A stretch of 64,000 bases of DNA, taken from NCBI RefSeq assembly GCF_022378335.1, contig NZ_JAIQCI010000014.1, positions 120,697-184,696 of the forward strand, read 5' to 3'. The notes beneath the pieces are model-generated. The model saw nothing but the letters and a program-made list of their open reading frames with translations. It was not told where the DNA came from and ran no database searches. This document shows positions 1-9,181 of this stretch, piece by piece. This DNA is from Croceicoccus hydrothermalis (GTDB lineage Bacteria > Pseudomonadota > Alphaproteobacteria > Sphingomonadales > Sphingomonadaceae). The number at the start of each line of letters is the position of its first letter. Position 1 is the first letter of the stretch. Both the position numbers and the translations under genes were made by a program.

Positions 1-2
1 TG

Positions 3-956
3 ACCGTACTCGCCCTGTTCGGCGGTGCATCGGTCGGCCGCGAGGGGCCGACGGTGCAGCTTGGCGCCGCGATCATGACCGGCACGCACCAACTGACCGG
101 GGCGGCGATGCGACGCGGCGTGCTGATTTCCGGGGGCGCGGCGGGCGTGTCGGCAGCGTTCAACACGCCATTGGCCGGGATTGCCTTCGCGATCGAGGAA
201 CTCGCCGTGGCCTATGAACAGCGCATGGCCGCGCTCGTCATGGGGGCGGTCATCATCGCGGGCATCACGGCGCAGGGGTTGGCCGGTAATTACGTCTATT
301 TCGGGGAGCTGGGCGCTTCGCTGCCGCTGCATACGGTGCTCATTGCCGCGCCATTGGCGGGTCTGGTCGGTGGTGCGCTGGGCGGTGGGTTTTCGCGGTT
401 GCTGCTGACGCTGCGGGCGCGGGTGCGGGCGGGCGCGCTGGGGCGGCGGCCGGTCTTGTTCGCCCTTGCATGCGGGATCGTGGTTGCCATGCTCGGCATC
501 GCGACGGGCGGGGCGACGTGGGGCACGGGGTATGAACCGGCGCGCCTGCTGCTCATGGGGACGGAGGCGAACCCGTGGCTCGGCCCGGCGAAATTCGCCG
601 CGACCCTGTTCACCAGCCTCAGCGGTATTCCCGGCGGCATCTTCGCGCCGTCGCTGGCGGTGGGGGCAGGCTTCGGTCAATGGCTGTCGCTGCTGTTTCC
701 CGATAGCGCGATCGGCGCCATCGTGATGCTGGGCATGGTGTCCTATTTCACCGGCGTCGTGCGGGCGCCGTTGACCGCGGTCATCATCCTGACCGAGACG
801 ACGGGGAATATCGGGCTTATCCTGCCGCTGTTCGCTGCGGCTTTGTTTGCCGACTGGGCCGGGTCGCTCGTGTGTCGCAAGCGGCTCTATCACGCGCTGG
901 CGGAGGATTTCATGCCGTCTGCCGAAAAGGACGAAGTGGCGAAACCGGCCGGCTGA
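3..956 (+). CDS. ClC-family chloride/proton antiporter, 5'-truncated by the window edge
   Basis: The reading frame is open from base 3, so the start and first transmembrane helices lie upstream. ClC proteins move chloride across the inner membrane, many in exchange for protons. The fragment begins just before the signature GREGP, whose glutamate is the gating residue. It then shows an IEE motif where antiporters carry the internal proton glutamate, GGIFAP near residue 215, and a tyrosine in RLYHAL near the end that matches the chloride-coordinating tyrosine. Gating glutamate, proton glutamate and tyrosine together suggest an antiporter rather than a passive channel. That is inference from the family. 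No CBS domain follows, so this is the short bacterial form. Confidence 0.93.
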   Translation, partial: TVLALFGGASVGREGPTVQLGAAIMTGTHQLTGAAMRRGVLISGGAAGVSAAFNTPLAGIAFAIEELAVAYEQRMAALVMGAVIIAGITAQGLAGNYVYFGELGASLPLHTVLIAAPLAGLVGGALGGGFSRLLLTLRARVRAGALGRRPVLFALACGIVVAMLGIATGGATWGTGYEPARLLLMGTEANPWLGPAKFAATLFTSLSGIPGGIFAPSLAVGAGFGQWLSLLFPDSAIGAIVMLGMVSYFTGVVRAPLTAVIILTETTGNIGLILPLFAAALFADWAGSLVCRKRLYHALAEDFMPSAEKDEVAKPAG

Positions 957-974
957 TCCGCGCAGGCCCCCAAC

Positions 975-1010
975 AAAAACGCCGCGCCCCCCGGCATGGG
1001 GAGCGCGGCG
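975..1010 (-). terminator. Intrinsic terminator after ettA
   Basis: A 7-bp perfect stem (GCCGCGC at 981-987, GCGCGGC at 1003-1009), extended inward by C/G runs, is followed on the minus strand by TTTTTG. It lies 24 bases beyond the ettA stop. The tract of T is on the minus-strand side only, so it serves ettA better than the converging ClC gene. Confidence 0.75.
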
Positions 1011-1033
1011 CTTCTGCATCCCTCGCAATGGCG

Positions 1034-2716
<1,683 letters not shown>

Positions 2717-2869
2717 CAGTCGTCCTTTGGGGAAATAGCGGTCGTATGGGAAAAATTTCTCGATCGCAGATAAGCCGAAGCGGGGGGAAGGGCAAGGCCC
2801 GCGCACAAGCCGCGCCCGCTGTGGCAAGCGGCTTGGCAAGCGGGGGCGGCGGCGGTATCGCTTGCAACC

Positions 2870-4294
2870 ATGAACAGGACAACGCTCGCCGCTTTCGCCG
2901 CCATCGCCCCGCTTGCCCTTGCCGGCATCGCCCCCTCCGCCGCCACTGCGCAGGTCTTCGTGCCCGCCGCGGCCCTCGACGGGGCCGATGCGCGCATTGC
3001 CGCCGCGCGCGACGCCGCCATGGACGGCGATGACATCGCGATGGATTTCGTCGAAGGCATCACGACCGAAGTCGGTCCCCGCCAGGCCGGCACCCCGGCA
3101 GAGGCACGCGGGCGCGAATGGGCGGTCCGCTGGCTGCGCGCGAATGGCTTTTCCAACGTGCGCGACGAACCCTATACCATGCCGACCTGGGTGCGCGGCG
3201 CCGAAACGGCGGAAATCGTGTCACCTTTCGCACAGCCGCTGCACCTGACCGCGCTCGGCAATAGCGGATCGACCGGGGCGCAGGGTATCGAGGCGGAGAT
3301 CGTCGCGTTCGAGAATTACGCCGCGCTCGCCGCCGCGCCCGAAGGCAGCCTTGCCGGCAAGATCGCCTATATCGGCCATCAGATGCGCCCCGCGCAGGAT
3401 GGGTCGAGCTATGGTTTTGCAGGGCCGGCGCGTTGGACCGGGCCGGCGCTCGCCGCGCGCAAGCGGGCGATTGCCGCGGTGATCAAATCGGTCGGCACCG
3501 ACACGCACCGGATGCCGCACACCGGCAACACCGGCTTTGCCGAGGGGCAGGACCCGATCCCCGCCGCCGCGCTGTCCGTGCCCGATGCCGAAAACCTGGA
3601 ACGCATGGCCCGTCGCGCCGACGCCGCGGGAACGCCCCTCGTGCTGCGCCTGACATTGACGCCGCAACAGCTTGGCGAGATGCGATCGGGCAATGTGATC
3701 GCGGAAATTCCGGGGCGTGATCCGTCGCTGCCGCTGGTGCTGCTGGCGTGCCATCTCGACAGTTGGGATCTGGGCACAGGGGCCATCGACGATGCGTCGG
3801 GCTGCGGCATTGCCGCCGCCGCGGCAAAGGGCGTCGCCGCGCAGGGGCAGCCGCTGCGCACCATTCGCGTATTGTTCGCAGGCGCGGAGGAAGTCGGCGT
3901 GTGGGGCGGCAAGGCCTATGCCGCATCGCACGGGGACGAGCCGCATGGCGTCGCCTATGAAAGCGATTTCGGCGCCGACCGCATCTGGCGCATGGATACG
4001 GCGCGACTGAATGCGGCGCTCGCCGACCGGATCGCCGGGCTGGTCGCGCCGCTCGGCGTGGCGCGCGGTTCGGCCGAGGCGGGCGGCGGTGCCGACATCG
4101 GGGCGATCATCGCGGCCACCGACATGGCGGTCATCGACCTTCAGCAGGATGGCACGCGCTATTTCGAATTGCACCACACCGCCGACGATACGCTGGACAA
4201 GATCGACCCTGCGCAATTGCGGCAGAATGTCGCCGCATGGGTCGCGGCGACATCGGTGCTCGCCAATGCAAAAGGCCCGCTCCGCGCCGAATAG
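2870..4294 (+). CDS. Secreted M28-family zinc peptidase (carboxypeptidase Q-like)
   Basis: This is a 474-residue predicted exported zinc aminopeptidase/carboxypeptidase of clan MH. Residues 1-28 form a signal peptide ending near ATAQ. The catalytic half carries the M28 metal ligands in order: H and D in HLDSWDLGTGAIDD, the EE pair in FAGAEEVG, an aspartate in YESDFGADR, and the C-terminal histidine in ELHHTADDTLD. The length and the intervening PA-like domain resemble plasma glutamate carboxypeptidase/carboxypeptidase Q homologues common in Sphingomonadales. It probably degrades short peptides in the periplasm or outside the cell. The substrate cannot be told from sequence. No strong Shine-Dalgarno precedes the ATG. 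Its last codons overlap the terminator of the converging sodC gene. Confidence 0.9.
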   Translation: MNRTTLAAFAAIAPLALAGIAPSAATAQVFVPAAALDGADARIAAARDAAMDGDDIAMDFVEGITTEVGPRQAGTPAEARGREWAVRWLRANGFSNVRDEPYTMPTWVRGAETAEIVSPFAQPLHLTALGNSGSTGAQGIEAEIVAFENYAALAAAPEGSLAGKIAYIGHQMRPAQDGSSYGFAGPARWTGPALAARKRAIAAVIKSVGTDTHRMPHTGNTGFAEGQDPIPAAALSVPDAENLERMARRADAAGTPLVLRLTLTPQQLGEMRSGNVIAEIPGRDPSLPLVLLACHLDSWDLGTGAIDDASGCGIAAAAAKGVAAQGQPLRTIRVLFAGAEEVGVWGGKAYAASHGDEPHGVAYESDFGADRIWRMDTARLNAALADRIAGLVAPLGVARGSAEAGGGADIGAIIAATDMAVIDLQQDGTRYFELHHTADDTLDKIDPAQLRQNVAAWVAATSVLANAKGPLRAE

Positions 4295-4307
4295 CGCGAG
4301 GCGGGCC
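4270..4307 (-). terminator. Intrinsic terminator of sodC, lying inside the 3' end of the peptidase gene
   Basis: The stem GGCCCGC (4274-4280) / GCGGGCC (4301-4307) is followed on the minus strand by TTTT at 4273-4270. It starts 25 bases after the sodC stop, and its far arm is within the last codons of the converging M28 gene. The plus-strand side has no T tract. Confidence 0.7.
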
Positions 4308-4331
4308 GTCGTGCCGGAATAGGAGCGAGGG

Positions 4332-4880
4332 TCAGATCGCGTCGGTCCGGCGCAGCACGCCGCACGCGATACGCGACCCGGCATCGCCGCTCGGCTGGCT
4401 GACGCCATCGTCCGCATTCGCGTGGATGATGAATGCCGAACCGTCCCCGGACAACATCGCATCGAACGTACCGACCGGCGCCATCGCGTCGATCGAACCG
4501 CTGCCATCGGCGCCGATCACTAGATTGGGCAGATCGCCGGCATGGGCGACGCCGTCATCGTTCATCGTGCCGTGCGGAACATTGGTCGGGTTCCAGTGGC
4601 CGCCGGCGCTCGAAAAATCGGGCGCATCGCAGCGTCCGGTGGTGTGGATATGCGCGCCATGCGTGCCGGTGGGCATGTTGTAGGCGTTTACCATCACGTG
4701 GATGCCGCCGTTCATCGGCATGGTCGTAACCGTGCCGACATCGGTGCCGTCGGCGGTGCGCAGCGTCGCGGTCGCGGTTTCGTCGGACAGGCCGATATCG
4801 TCCGCAGCCTCGTTCAACGTGGCGCAACCGCCCATGGCGAATGCGGACCCGGCGAGCAGGGCGAGAGTGATCTGTTTCAT
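4332..4880 (-). CDS. sodC: Copper/zinc superoxide dismutase, lipoprotein
   Basis: The enzyme dismutates superoxide in the periplasm, here probably lipid-anchored. With the ATG at 4880 the protein is 182 residues and begins with a lipoprotein signal whose lipobox is AMGGC (Cys19). The enzyme motifs are clear: THGAHIHTTGRC with copper-binding histidines and a disulphide cysteine, GGHWNPT and HAGDLPN for zinc/copper ligands, and the C-terminal signature GDAGSRIACGVL. A GGGGA Shine-Dalgarno lies 7 bases before this ATG, while a longer in-frame start 34 codons upstream would place the signal peptide internally. Upstream is a near-perfect EcfG-type promoter, so expression in general stress is likely. 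Confidence 0.95.
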   Translation of the reverse strand: MKQITLALLAGSAFAMGGCATLNEAADDIGLSDETATATLRTADGTDVGTVTTMPMNGGIHVMVNAYNMPTGTHGAHIHTTGRCDAPDFSSAGGHWNPTNVPHGTMNDDGVAHAGDLPNLVIGADGSGSIDAMAPVGTFDAMLSGDGSAFIIHANADDGVSQPSGDAGSRIACGVLRRTDAI

Positions 4881-5276
4881 GTGATGTCCCCAGTTTGGTG
4901 AATGTTTTTGAATGTCTCGCCATGGCAACGCGCCGGGCGGTGCATGCGTTCCTTTGCATCGTCGCGAACGAAGCCGATGCATAGGTTTGTGAACTTTTGT
5001 TTCAACATTTCAACAAGTGTTGGTAAAAAGTTTTTGAATTGCCTGCATCTTTTTTGAGAGTGAACCGTATATCCTGTGGCTGGCACGAAAGTCGGCTTCA
5101 AGAAAAAAGGGCGTCCGCATCATTGAATATTGCTTTTCGGATGGTCGCAGCATTGCGGGCACCCGGTAATGCGCCACGTGCGGTGTTCTTTTTCTTAACA
5201 TTCTTATCAACTGTAAGCCGCGGTCACATCATATGGTCCGGTTTGAGTCGGAAATACGACAAAACGAGGAACGACA
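4881..5276. other. Divergent intergenic region between sodC and the adhesin gene
   Basis: This 396-bp spacer is noticeably AT-richer than its surroundings between about 4985 and 5210. It holds the sodC promoter at its left end. On the plus strand the adhesin ATG is preceded by GAGGA with good spacing. I see runs such as TTTTTGAA and TTCTTAACATTC but no convincing sigma-70 pair, and no ORF with a ribosome site. Confidence 0.5.
4927..4952 (-). promoter_or_regulatory. EcfG-type (general stress sigma) promoter of sodC
   Basis: Read on the minus strand, GGAAC (4952-4948) is followed after exactly 17 bases by CGTT (4930-4927). This matches the known EcfG consensus GGAAC-N16/17-CGTT of alphaproteobacteria. 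Transcription would start about 40 bases before the sodC ATG. Confidence 0.65.
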
Positions 5277-7097
5277 ATGAAATCTTATGTCCATCGCAAA
5301 CTGACGCTCGCTTTCATGGCCGGAAGCGCGACTCTTGCTCTTGCCGCCACGGCGCAGGCCGATGCCACGCCGGATTGCAACGATGCGAATGCGCAGAGCA
5401 CGGAATGCGGCACCGATGCCACCACCGGCACGGCGGAAGGCGCGACCGCCGTCGGTAATGGCGCGGTTGCGACCGGCACAGATGCCGTCGCCATCGGCAG
5501 CGACGACGAGGGCGCGAACCCCGCCACGGCCACCGGGCCGAGCACGGTTGCGATCGGCGGCGAAAGCGACGCCACCACGCCGGGCGCAACGGCGCTGGGC
5601 TGGCAGTCGCAGGCGACCGGCATGATGGCCACCGCCGTCGGGCATCAGACGACCGCTTCGGGTGCGCAGAGCTTCGCCGCGGCAGAGGACGCCATCGCAT
5701 CGGGCACGAACAGCATCGCCATCGGCAATACTGCCGTCGCCGATGGGGGCGATGCCATCGCCATCGGCGGCAATCGTGACGGTGACGCCGGCATGGCGAC
5801 CACGGCGGCCGGCCCGTCCACAACGGCGGTCGGCGGACAGTCGACGGCGGCCGGACCGGGCGCAACCGCCTTCGGCTGGCGCGCGGAAGCGACGGCGGAA
5901 CGCGCGACCGCGCTTGGCCACCTGGCCACGGCACAGGGCGAACGTTCGCTTGCGGTCGGGGAAAATGCCGATGCGCAGACAGGCTTTGCAACCGCAATCG
6001 GCAACGAATCTGTCGCGAACGGCACCGATGCGCTGGCCATCGGCGACACTGCGGCGGCGAACGGCAATTCGACGACTGCGGTTGGTGGGGAAAGCGTTGC
6101 CACCGGTCCGGGTGCGACCGCCTATGGCTGGCAATCCTCGGCCTCTGCGGAACGTGCGACCGCGCTTGGCCATCTTGCCGAAGCGAGCGGCGTTCGCTCC
6201 GTTTCGGTTGGCGAGGAAGCGACCGCATCCGACAGCAACGCCATCGCGATCGGCAATACCGCCGTGGCCGACGGCGGCGATGCGATCGCCATCGGCGGCA
6301 ATCGTGACGGCGCGGACGGCATGGCGACGACCGCAACCGGCCCATCGACAACCGCCGTCGGCGGTCAGGCCACGGCCGCGGGGCCGGGTGCGACCGCCTA
6401 TGGCTGGCGCGCGGAGGCGACCGCGGAGCGGGCAACCGCGCTCGGCCATCTTGCCGAAGCGAGCGGCGTGCGCTCCGTTTCGGTCGGCGAGGCGGCGTCT
6501 GCGACCGGTGACGGCGCCGTCGCGATGGGCAACGAGGCCGTCGCATCGGGCGAAAACTCGGTCGCGATCGGCAATGGCGCGACCGCGACCAACGCCGGAC
6601 AGGTCGTGGTCGCCTCGCTCGGCGACAGCACCGCATCGCAGACAGGGCCGCTTGCCTTCGTCACCGCCGATGCCAACGGAACGCTCGGCACCAGCGTGTC
6701 GCCGGCGGGGATGAGCAATCTCGCCAGCTTCTCCGACGTACAGGCGAACATGGCGGCCATCGGCACCAATACCGCCGCGATCGGCGCCAATACCGCCTCC
6801 ATCACGCAGTTGCAGGGACAGACCTCGCAACTGTTCGATCTGAACGAAGTCAATCGCCGCGACATTCGCAAGGCGAACGAAGGCGTGGCGATGGCGCTGG
6901 CCATGGAATCGCCGATCCTGATGCCGGGCACCAATTTCGGCGTATCGGGCGGTCTCGGCTATTTTCAGGAACGCGTTGCCGGTTCGGCGGCCTTTGCGGC
7001 ACGGGTCGGTTCCAATACGGCCGTTTCGGCAGGCGTCGGCGTCGGCTTCGACAGCGGCGAGGTCGGTGGACGCGCCGGGTTCCAGATGGCCTGGTAA
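5277..7097 (+). CDS. YadA-like trimeric autotransporter adhesin
   Basis: This 606-residue protein is predicted to form a surface-exposed trimer anchored in the outer membrane (type Vc secretion). Residues 1-29 are a signal peptide ending ATAQADA. Residues 55-440 are a YadA-head-type region built from short AxAxG steps such as AIGN, AVGGQ and ATALGHL, in the left-handed beta-roll pattern. Residues 485-535 form a short stalk with alternating TAAIGANTASI steps and a coiled-coil-like stretch up to VNRRDIRKANEG. The last 70 residues are a YadA anchor of four beta strands ending in an aromatic residue (QMAW). The protein has two cysteines near the N terminus (residues 34 and 44). GAGGA precedes the ATG. 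The role is adhesion or aggregation by family inference, and the ligand is unknown. Confidence 0.92.
   Translation: MKSYVHRKLTLAFMAGSATLALAATAQADATPDCNDANAQSTECGTDATTGTAEGATAVGNGAVATGTDAVAIGSDDEGANPATATGPSTVAIGGESDATTPGATALGWQSQATGMMATAVGHQTTASGAQSFAAAEDAIASGTNSIAIGNTAVADGGDAIAIGGNRDGDAGMATTAAGPSTTAVGGQSTAAGPGATAFGWRAEATAERATALGHLATAQGERSLAVGENADAQTGFATAIGNESVANGTDALAIGDTAAANGNSTTAVGGESVATGPGATAYGWQSSASAERATALGHLAEASGVRSVSVGEEATASDSNAIAIGNTAVADGGDAIAIGGNRDGADGMATTATGPSTTAVGGQATAAGPGATAYGWRAEATAERATALGHLAEASGVRSVSVGEAASATGDGAVAMGNEAVASGENSVAIGNGATATNAGQVVVASLGDSTASQTGPLAFVTADANGTLGTSVSPAGMSNLASFSDVQANMAAIGTNTAAIGANTASITQLQGQTSQLFDLNEVNRRDIRKANEGVAMALAMESPILMPGTNFGVSGGLGYFQERVAGSAAFAARVGSNTAVSAGVGVGFDSGEVGGRAGFQMAW
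5712..6491 (+). repeat. Internal long direct repeats in the adhesin head
   Basis: Residues 146-229 and 322-405 are near-identical 84-residue modules, offset by 176 residues (528 bp). Both run from AIAIGN-type steps through NRDG and WRAEATAERATALGHL to a VGE step. A partial third copy lies between them (about residues 252-314). The DNA is also strongly similar, so copy number could vary by recombination. Confidence 0.85.
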
Positions 7098-7117
7098 GCG
7101 ACACGAACCTGTCCTTG

Positions 7118-7156
7118 AAAAGGGGGTCGGAGCCACGGGTTTCGATCCCCTTTTTT
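7118..7156 (+). terminator. Intrinsic terminator of the adhesin gene
   Basis: AAAAGGGG (7118-7125) pairs with CCCCTTTT (7147-7154) and is followed by more T. It lies 20 bases past the adhesin stop. The loop resembles a tRNA T-arm but no tRNA body is present. Confidence 0.8.
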
Positions 7157-7255
7157 CGTGCGCTCCTCATGGGCGGCGGTCGCGGCTTGTGTTTGGGGGG
7201 CGGCTGCGCTTAACAAACCGGCGATGAACGACGATTACGGACAGGACGCCCCGCA

Positions 7256-8128
7256 ATGAATTACGTGCAAACCTTGCAGGAACAGGTGAACGGCATGGTG
7301 CGCGGGGTGGTGGCCGCCCTGCCGAACCTTGCGGTGGCGCTCATCGTGCTGCTCATCACCTGGATCGTGGCGCGCTTTGCCGTGCGGATCGCCGACAAGC
7401 TGACCGGCCGGACCCACCTGCGCCCGAGCCTTCAGAACCTTGTCGAAACGCTTGTCCGGCTTGCGATCTGGATCATCGGCATCATGATTGCGATGACCAT
7501 CATGCTGCCGGGGCTCGATCCGGCGGGGCTTGTCGCGGGGCTGGGCGTGGGCGCTCTGGCCGTCGGTTTCGCGTTTCAGGATATCTTCGAGAATTTCCTC
7601 GCCGGCGTGCTCATCATGCTGCGCGAGAAGATGCGCATGGGCGACATCATCGAGGTTGAAGGCGTGATGGGCCGGGTGGAACACATTACCCTGCGCGAAA
7701 CGCATATCCGGCAGCTGACGAACGAGCTGACGATCATGCCGAATTCGATGATCTTCAAGAATGCCGTCAAAATCCTCACCGATGCCGAAATGCGGCGTGA
7801 CGAGCTGATCGTCGGCGTGTCCTACGACAGCGATCTCGAACGCTCGGAGGCCGTCATTCGCAAGGCGTTCGAGGGGATCGAGGGGATCATCACCGACAAG
7901 CCGATCCTGATCTTCGCGCGCGAATTCAATTCCAGCTCCATCGATTTTCAGGTGCAGTGGTGGAGCGAGTCCAAGCCGCGCGACATGCGCGAGGTAAAGC
8001 ATCACGTGGTCATGGCGATCAAGCGCGGGCTGGACGATGCGGGGATCGAGATCCCGTTCCCCTACGTCACCAATACGTTCAAGGAAGCACTCCCCATTCG
8101 GCGCGGCGACAATGACGTCGCCGCGTGA
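7256..8128 (+). CDS. mscS: Small-conductance mechanosensitive channel, MscS family
   Basis: This is an inner-membrane heptameric channel that opens on membrane tension and protects against hypo-osmotic shock. The 290-residue length matches classical MscS. Three hydrophobic segments lie at about 20-42, 64-86 and 93-125. The third is the pore helix, with the glycine/alanine pattern GLGVGALAVGFAFQDI followed by FLAGVLIMLREKM. The beta domain follows (GDIIEVEGVMGRVEHI) with a C-terminal alpha/beta domain up to about residue 280. AGGA lies a little far upstream of this ATG, but the other nearby ATG is out of frame. The gene stands alone and ends before a strong bidirectional hairpin. Confidence 0.93.
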   Translation: MNYVQTLQEQVNGMVRGVVAALPNLAVALIVLLITWIVARFAVRIADKLTGRTHLRPSLQNLVETLVRLAIWIIGIMIAMTIMLPGLDPAGLVAGLGVGALAVGFAFQDIFENFLAGVLIMLREKMRMGDIIEVEGVMGRVEHITLRETHIRQLTNELTIMPNSMIFKNAVKILTDAEMRRDELIVGVSYDSDLERSEAVIRKAFEGIEGIITDKPILIFAREFNSSSIDFQVQWWSESKPRDMREVKHHVVMAIKRGLDDAGIEIPFPYVTNTFKEALPIRRGDNDVAA

Positions 8129-8146
8129 CCGGCCTGGCATGAAGAA

Positions 8147-8181
8147 GGGGCCGGGAATGCATGGTGTGCACTCCCGGCCCC
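8147..8181. terminator. Hairpin between converging mscS and PRC-barrel genes
   Basis: A perfect 10-bp inverted repeat, GGGGCCGGGA (8147-8156) and TCCCGGCCCC (8172-8181), lies between two converging stop codons. There is no clear T tract on either side, so it may act as a bidirectional, possibly Rho-assisted, terminator. Confidence 0.6.
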
Positions 8182-8213
8182 GTTCATGTGGCCATCATTG
8201 ACGCGTCCGGGGT

Positions 8214-8504
8214 TCAGACCGGGCGGCGCACCTTCGCGTAATCGGCGCGCGATGCGGCCCCGCCATCGTGGTAGATCACGGCATTGTCGGTGATCTCCAG
8301 GCTGTCGACGGACACGATGCGCCCATCCTCGAGCCGGACGGCGGCGACATGTTCGTGGTTCTTGTCGACCAGCATGTCGTCGATCTTGCCATAGCTTGCG
8401 CCGGCAGGGTCGACGACATTACGGCCGCGAATGTCCTGATTGTCATGGACGAGCTGCCAGGAACTGAGTTCTTCCAGCTCTCCGAAACGGTCGTTGTCAT
8501 GCAT
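8214..8504 (-). CDS. PRC-barrel domain protein
   Basis: This 96-residue soluble protein shows a PRC-barrel-like fold: SWQLVHDNQDIRGRNVVDPAG followed by GKIDDMLVDKNHEHVAAVRL. Such domains occur in photosynthetic reaction-centre H subunits and in RimM, and as stand-alone stress-related proteins in Sphingomonadales. There is no signal peptide or membrane segment. AAAGGA precedes the ATG at 8504. It lies downstream of, and in the same direction as, the membrane-anchored protein at 8540-9064, only 35 bases apart, so the two probably share a transcript and the EcfG-like promoter upstream of that gene. The exact role is unknown. Confidence 0.8.
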   Translation of the reverse strand: MHDNDRFGELEELSSWQLVHDNQDIRGRNVVDPAGASYGKIDDMLVDKNHEHVAAVRLEDGRIVSVDSLEITDNAVIYHDGGAASRADYAKVRRPV

Positions 8505-8539
8505 GGTGCTTATCCTTTGGTTTCGCGTGTGTGCGGCGT

Positions 8540-9064
8540 TCAGGCTTCTTCGAGAATGTCGATGTTCGCCTCGTCGACGATCATGAACACGTCCTGATCG
8601 GCCAGCACGTTGCGCGTGTCTTCGTCGAGGGGAACGCCCTCCACATCGGTCATCGCGCCGGCTTCGCGGATGGTGCCACCCGAAATGCTGAGACGCTGAC
8701 CCGGATTGATGTCGAGCGGGACTTCGCGCGGTTCGTCGATGATGAGCGCAAAGACGCGCGCGCCATCGTTCTCGACCCAGAAACCGCGATCGGTCAGCGG
8801 ACCGCCGACGTCGACTTCGCCAGTGAATTCCTGCCCGATATAGTTCTGCGGATTGGCGGCGATAGCGGCGATGGTCATTTCCGAGGCCATCGTCGGCGTC
8901 GCCGTATCGATTGTTTCCGTAACTTCGGTATCGGTCGTCAGCATCTCGACGTCGTCATCGTCATCCGCCAGAATCCACCACAGAATCAGCGCACCCAAAA
9001 TCAGGGCCAGCAATATCCAGAGCCACGATTTCGATGATTTTTTCTCGACGGGAATTTCAGCCAT
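8540..9064 (-). CDS. Membrane-anchored protein of unknown function
   Basis: This is a 174-residue protein not recognised as a named family. Residues 1-12 are charged and cytoplasmic, 13-33 form one transmembrane helix (WLWILLALILGALILWWIL), 34-38 are a run of five aspartates, then comes a threonine-rich linker to about residue 60. The remaining 110 residues look like a small beta-rich domain, with stretches such as YIGQEFTGEVDVGGPLTDRGFWVE and phrases on 'dvxgxp', possibly OB-fold-like. It is probably anchored with the domain in the periplasm. A textbook AAAGGAGG Shine-Dalgarno precedes the ATG. The PRC-barrel gene follows closely, and an EcfG-like site precedes it. Confidence 0.7.
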   Translation of the reverse strand: MAEIPVEKKSSKSWLWILLALILGALILWWILADDDDDVEMLTTDTEVTETIDTATPTMASEMTIAAIAANPQNYIGQEFTGEVDVGGPLTDRGFWVENDGARVFALIIDEPREVPLDINPGQRLSISGGTIREAGAMTDVEGVPLDEDTRNVLADQDVFMIVDEANIDILEEA

Positions 9065-9112
9065 GGGTTGTCCTCCTTTTCGCCGCGCAGGACTGTCTGC
9101 GCATGACGATTA

Positions 9113-9137
9113 AGCGAACAGAAAGGTTTATCGTTCC
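9113..9137 (-). promoter_or_regulatory. Possible EcfG-type promoter for the 8540-9064 gene
   Basis: On the minus strand GGAAC (9137-9133) is followed after 16 bases by CGCT (9116-9113), one mismatch from CGTT. The implied start is about 40 bases before the ATG at 9064. Confidence 0.4.
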
Positions 9138-9181
9138 GAAGTTCCGGGATCCGCCCCGCTGTCGGGCGCAGCGGCGACCGC

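Noticed and set aside
5229..7136. Minus-strand 635-codon open frame opposite the adhesin
   Set aside because: It mirrors the repeated adhesin head; its arginine/glycine-rich composition arises from the antisense of the AxAxG repeat.
7118..7156. tRNA 3' end or T-arm, possible attachment site
   Set aside because: The loop resembles GGTTTCGATCC, but no acceptor, D-arm or anticodon arm is found. The hairpin plus T tract fits a terminator.
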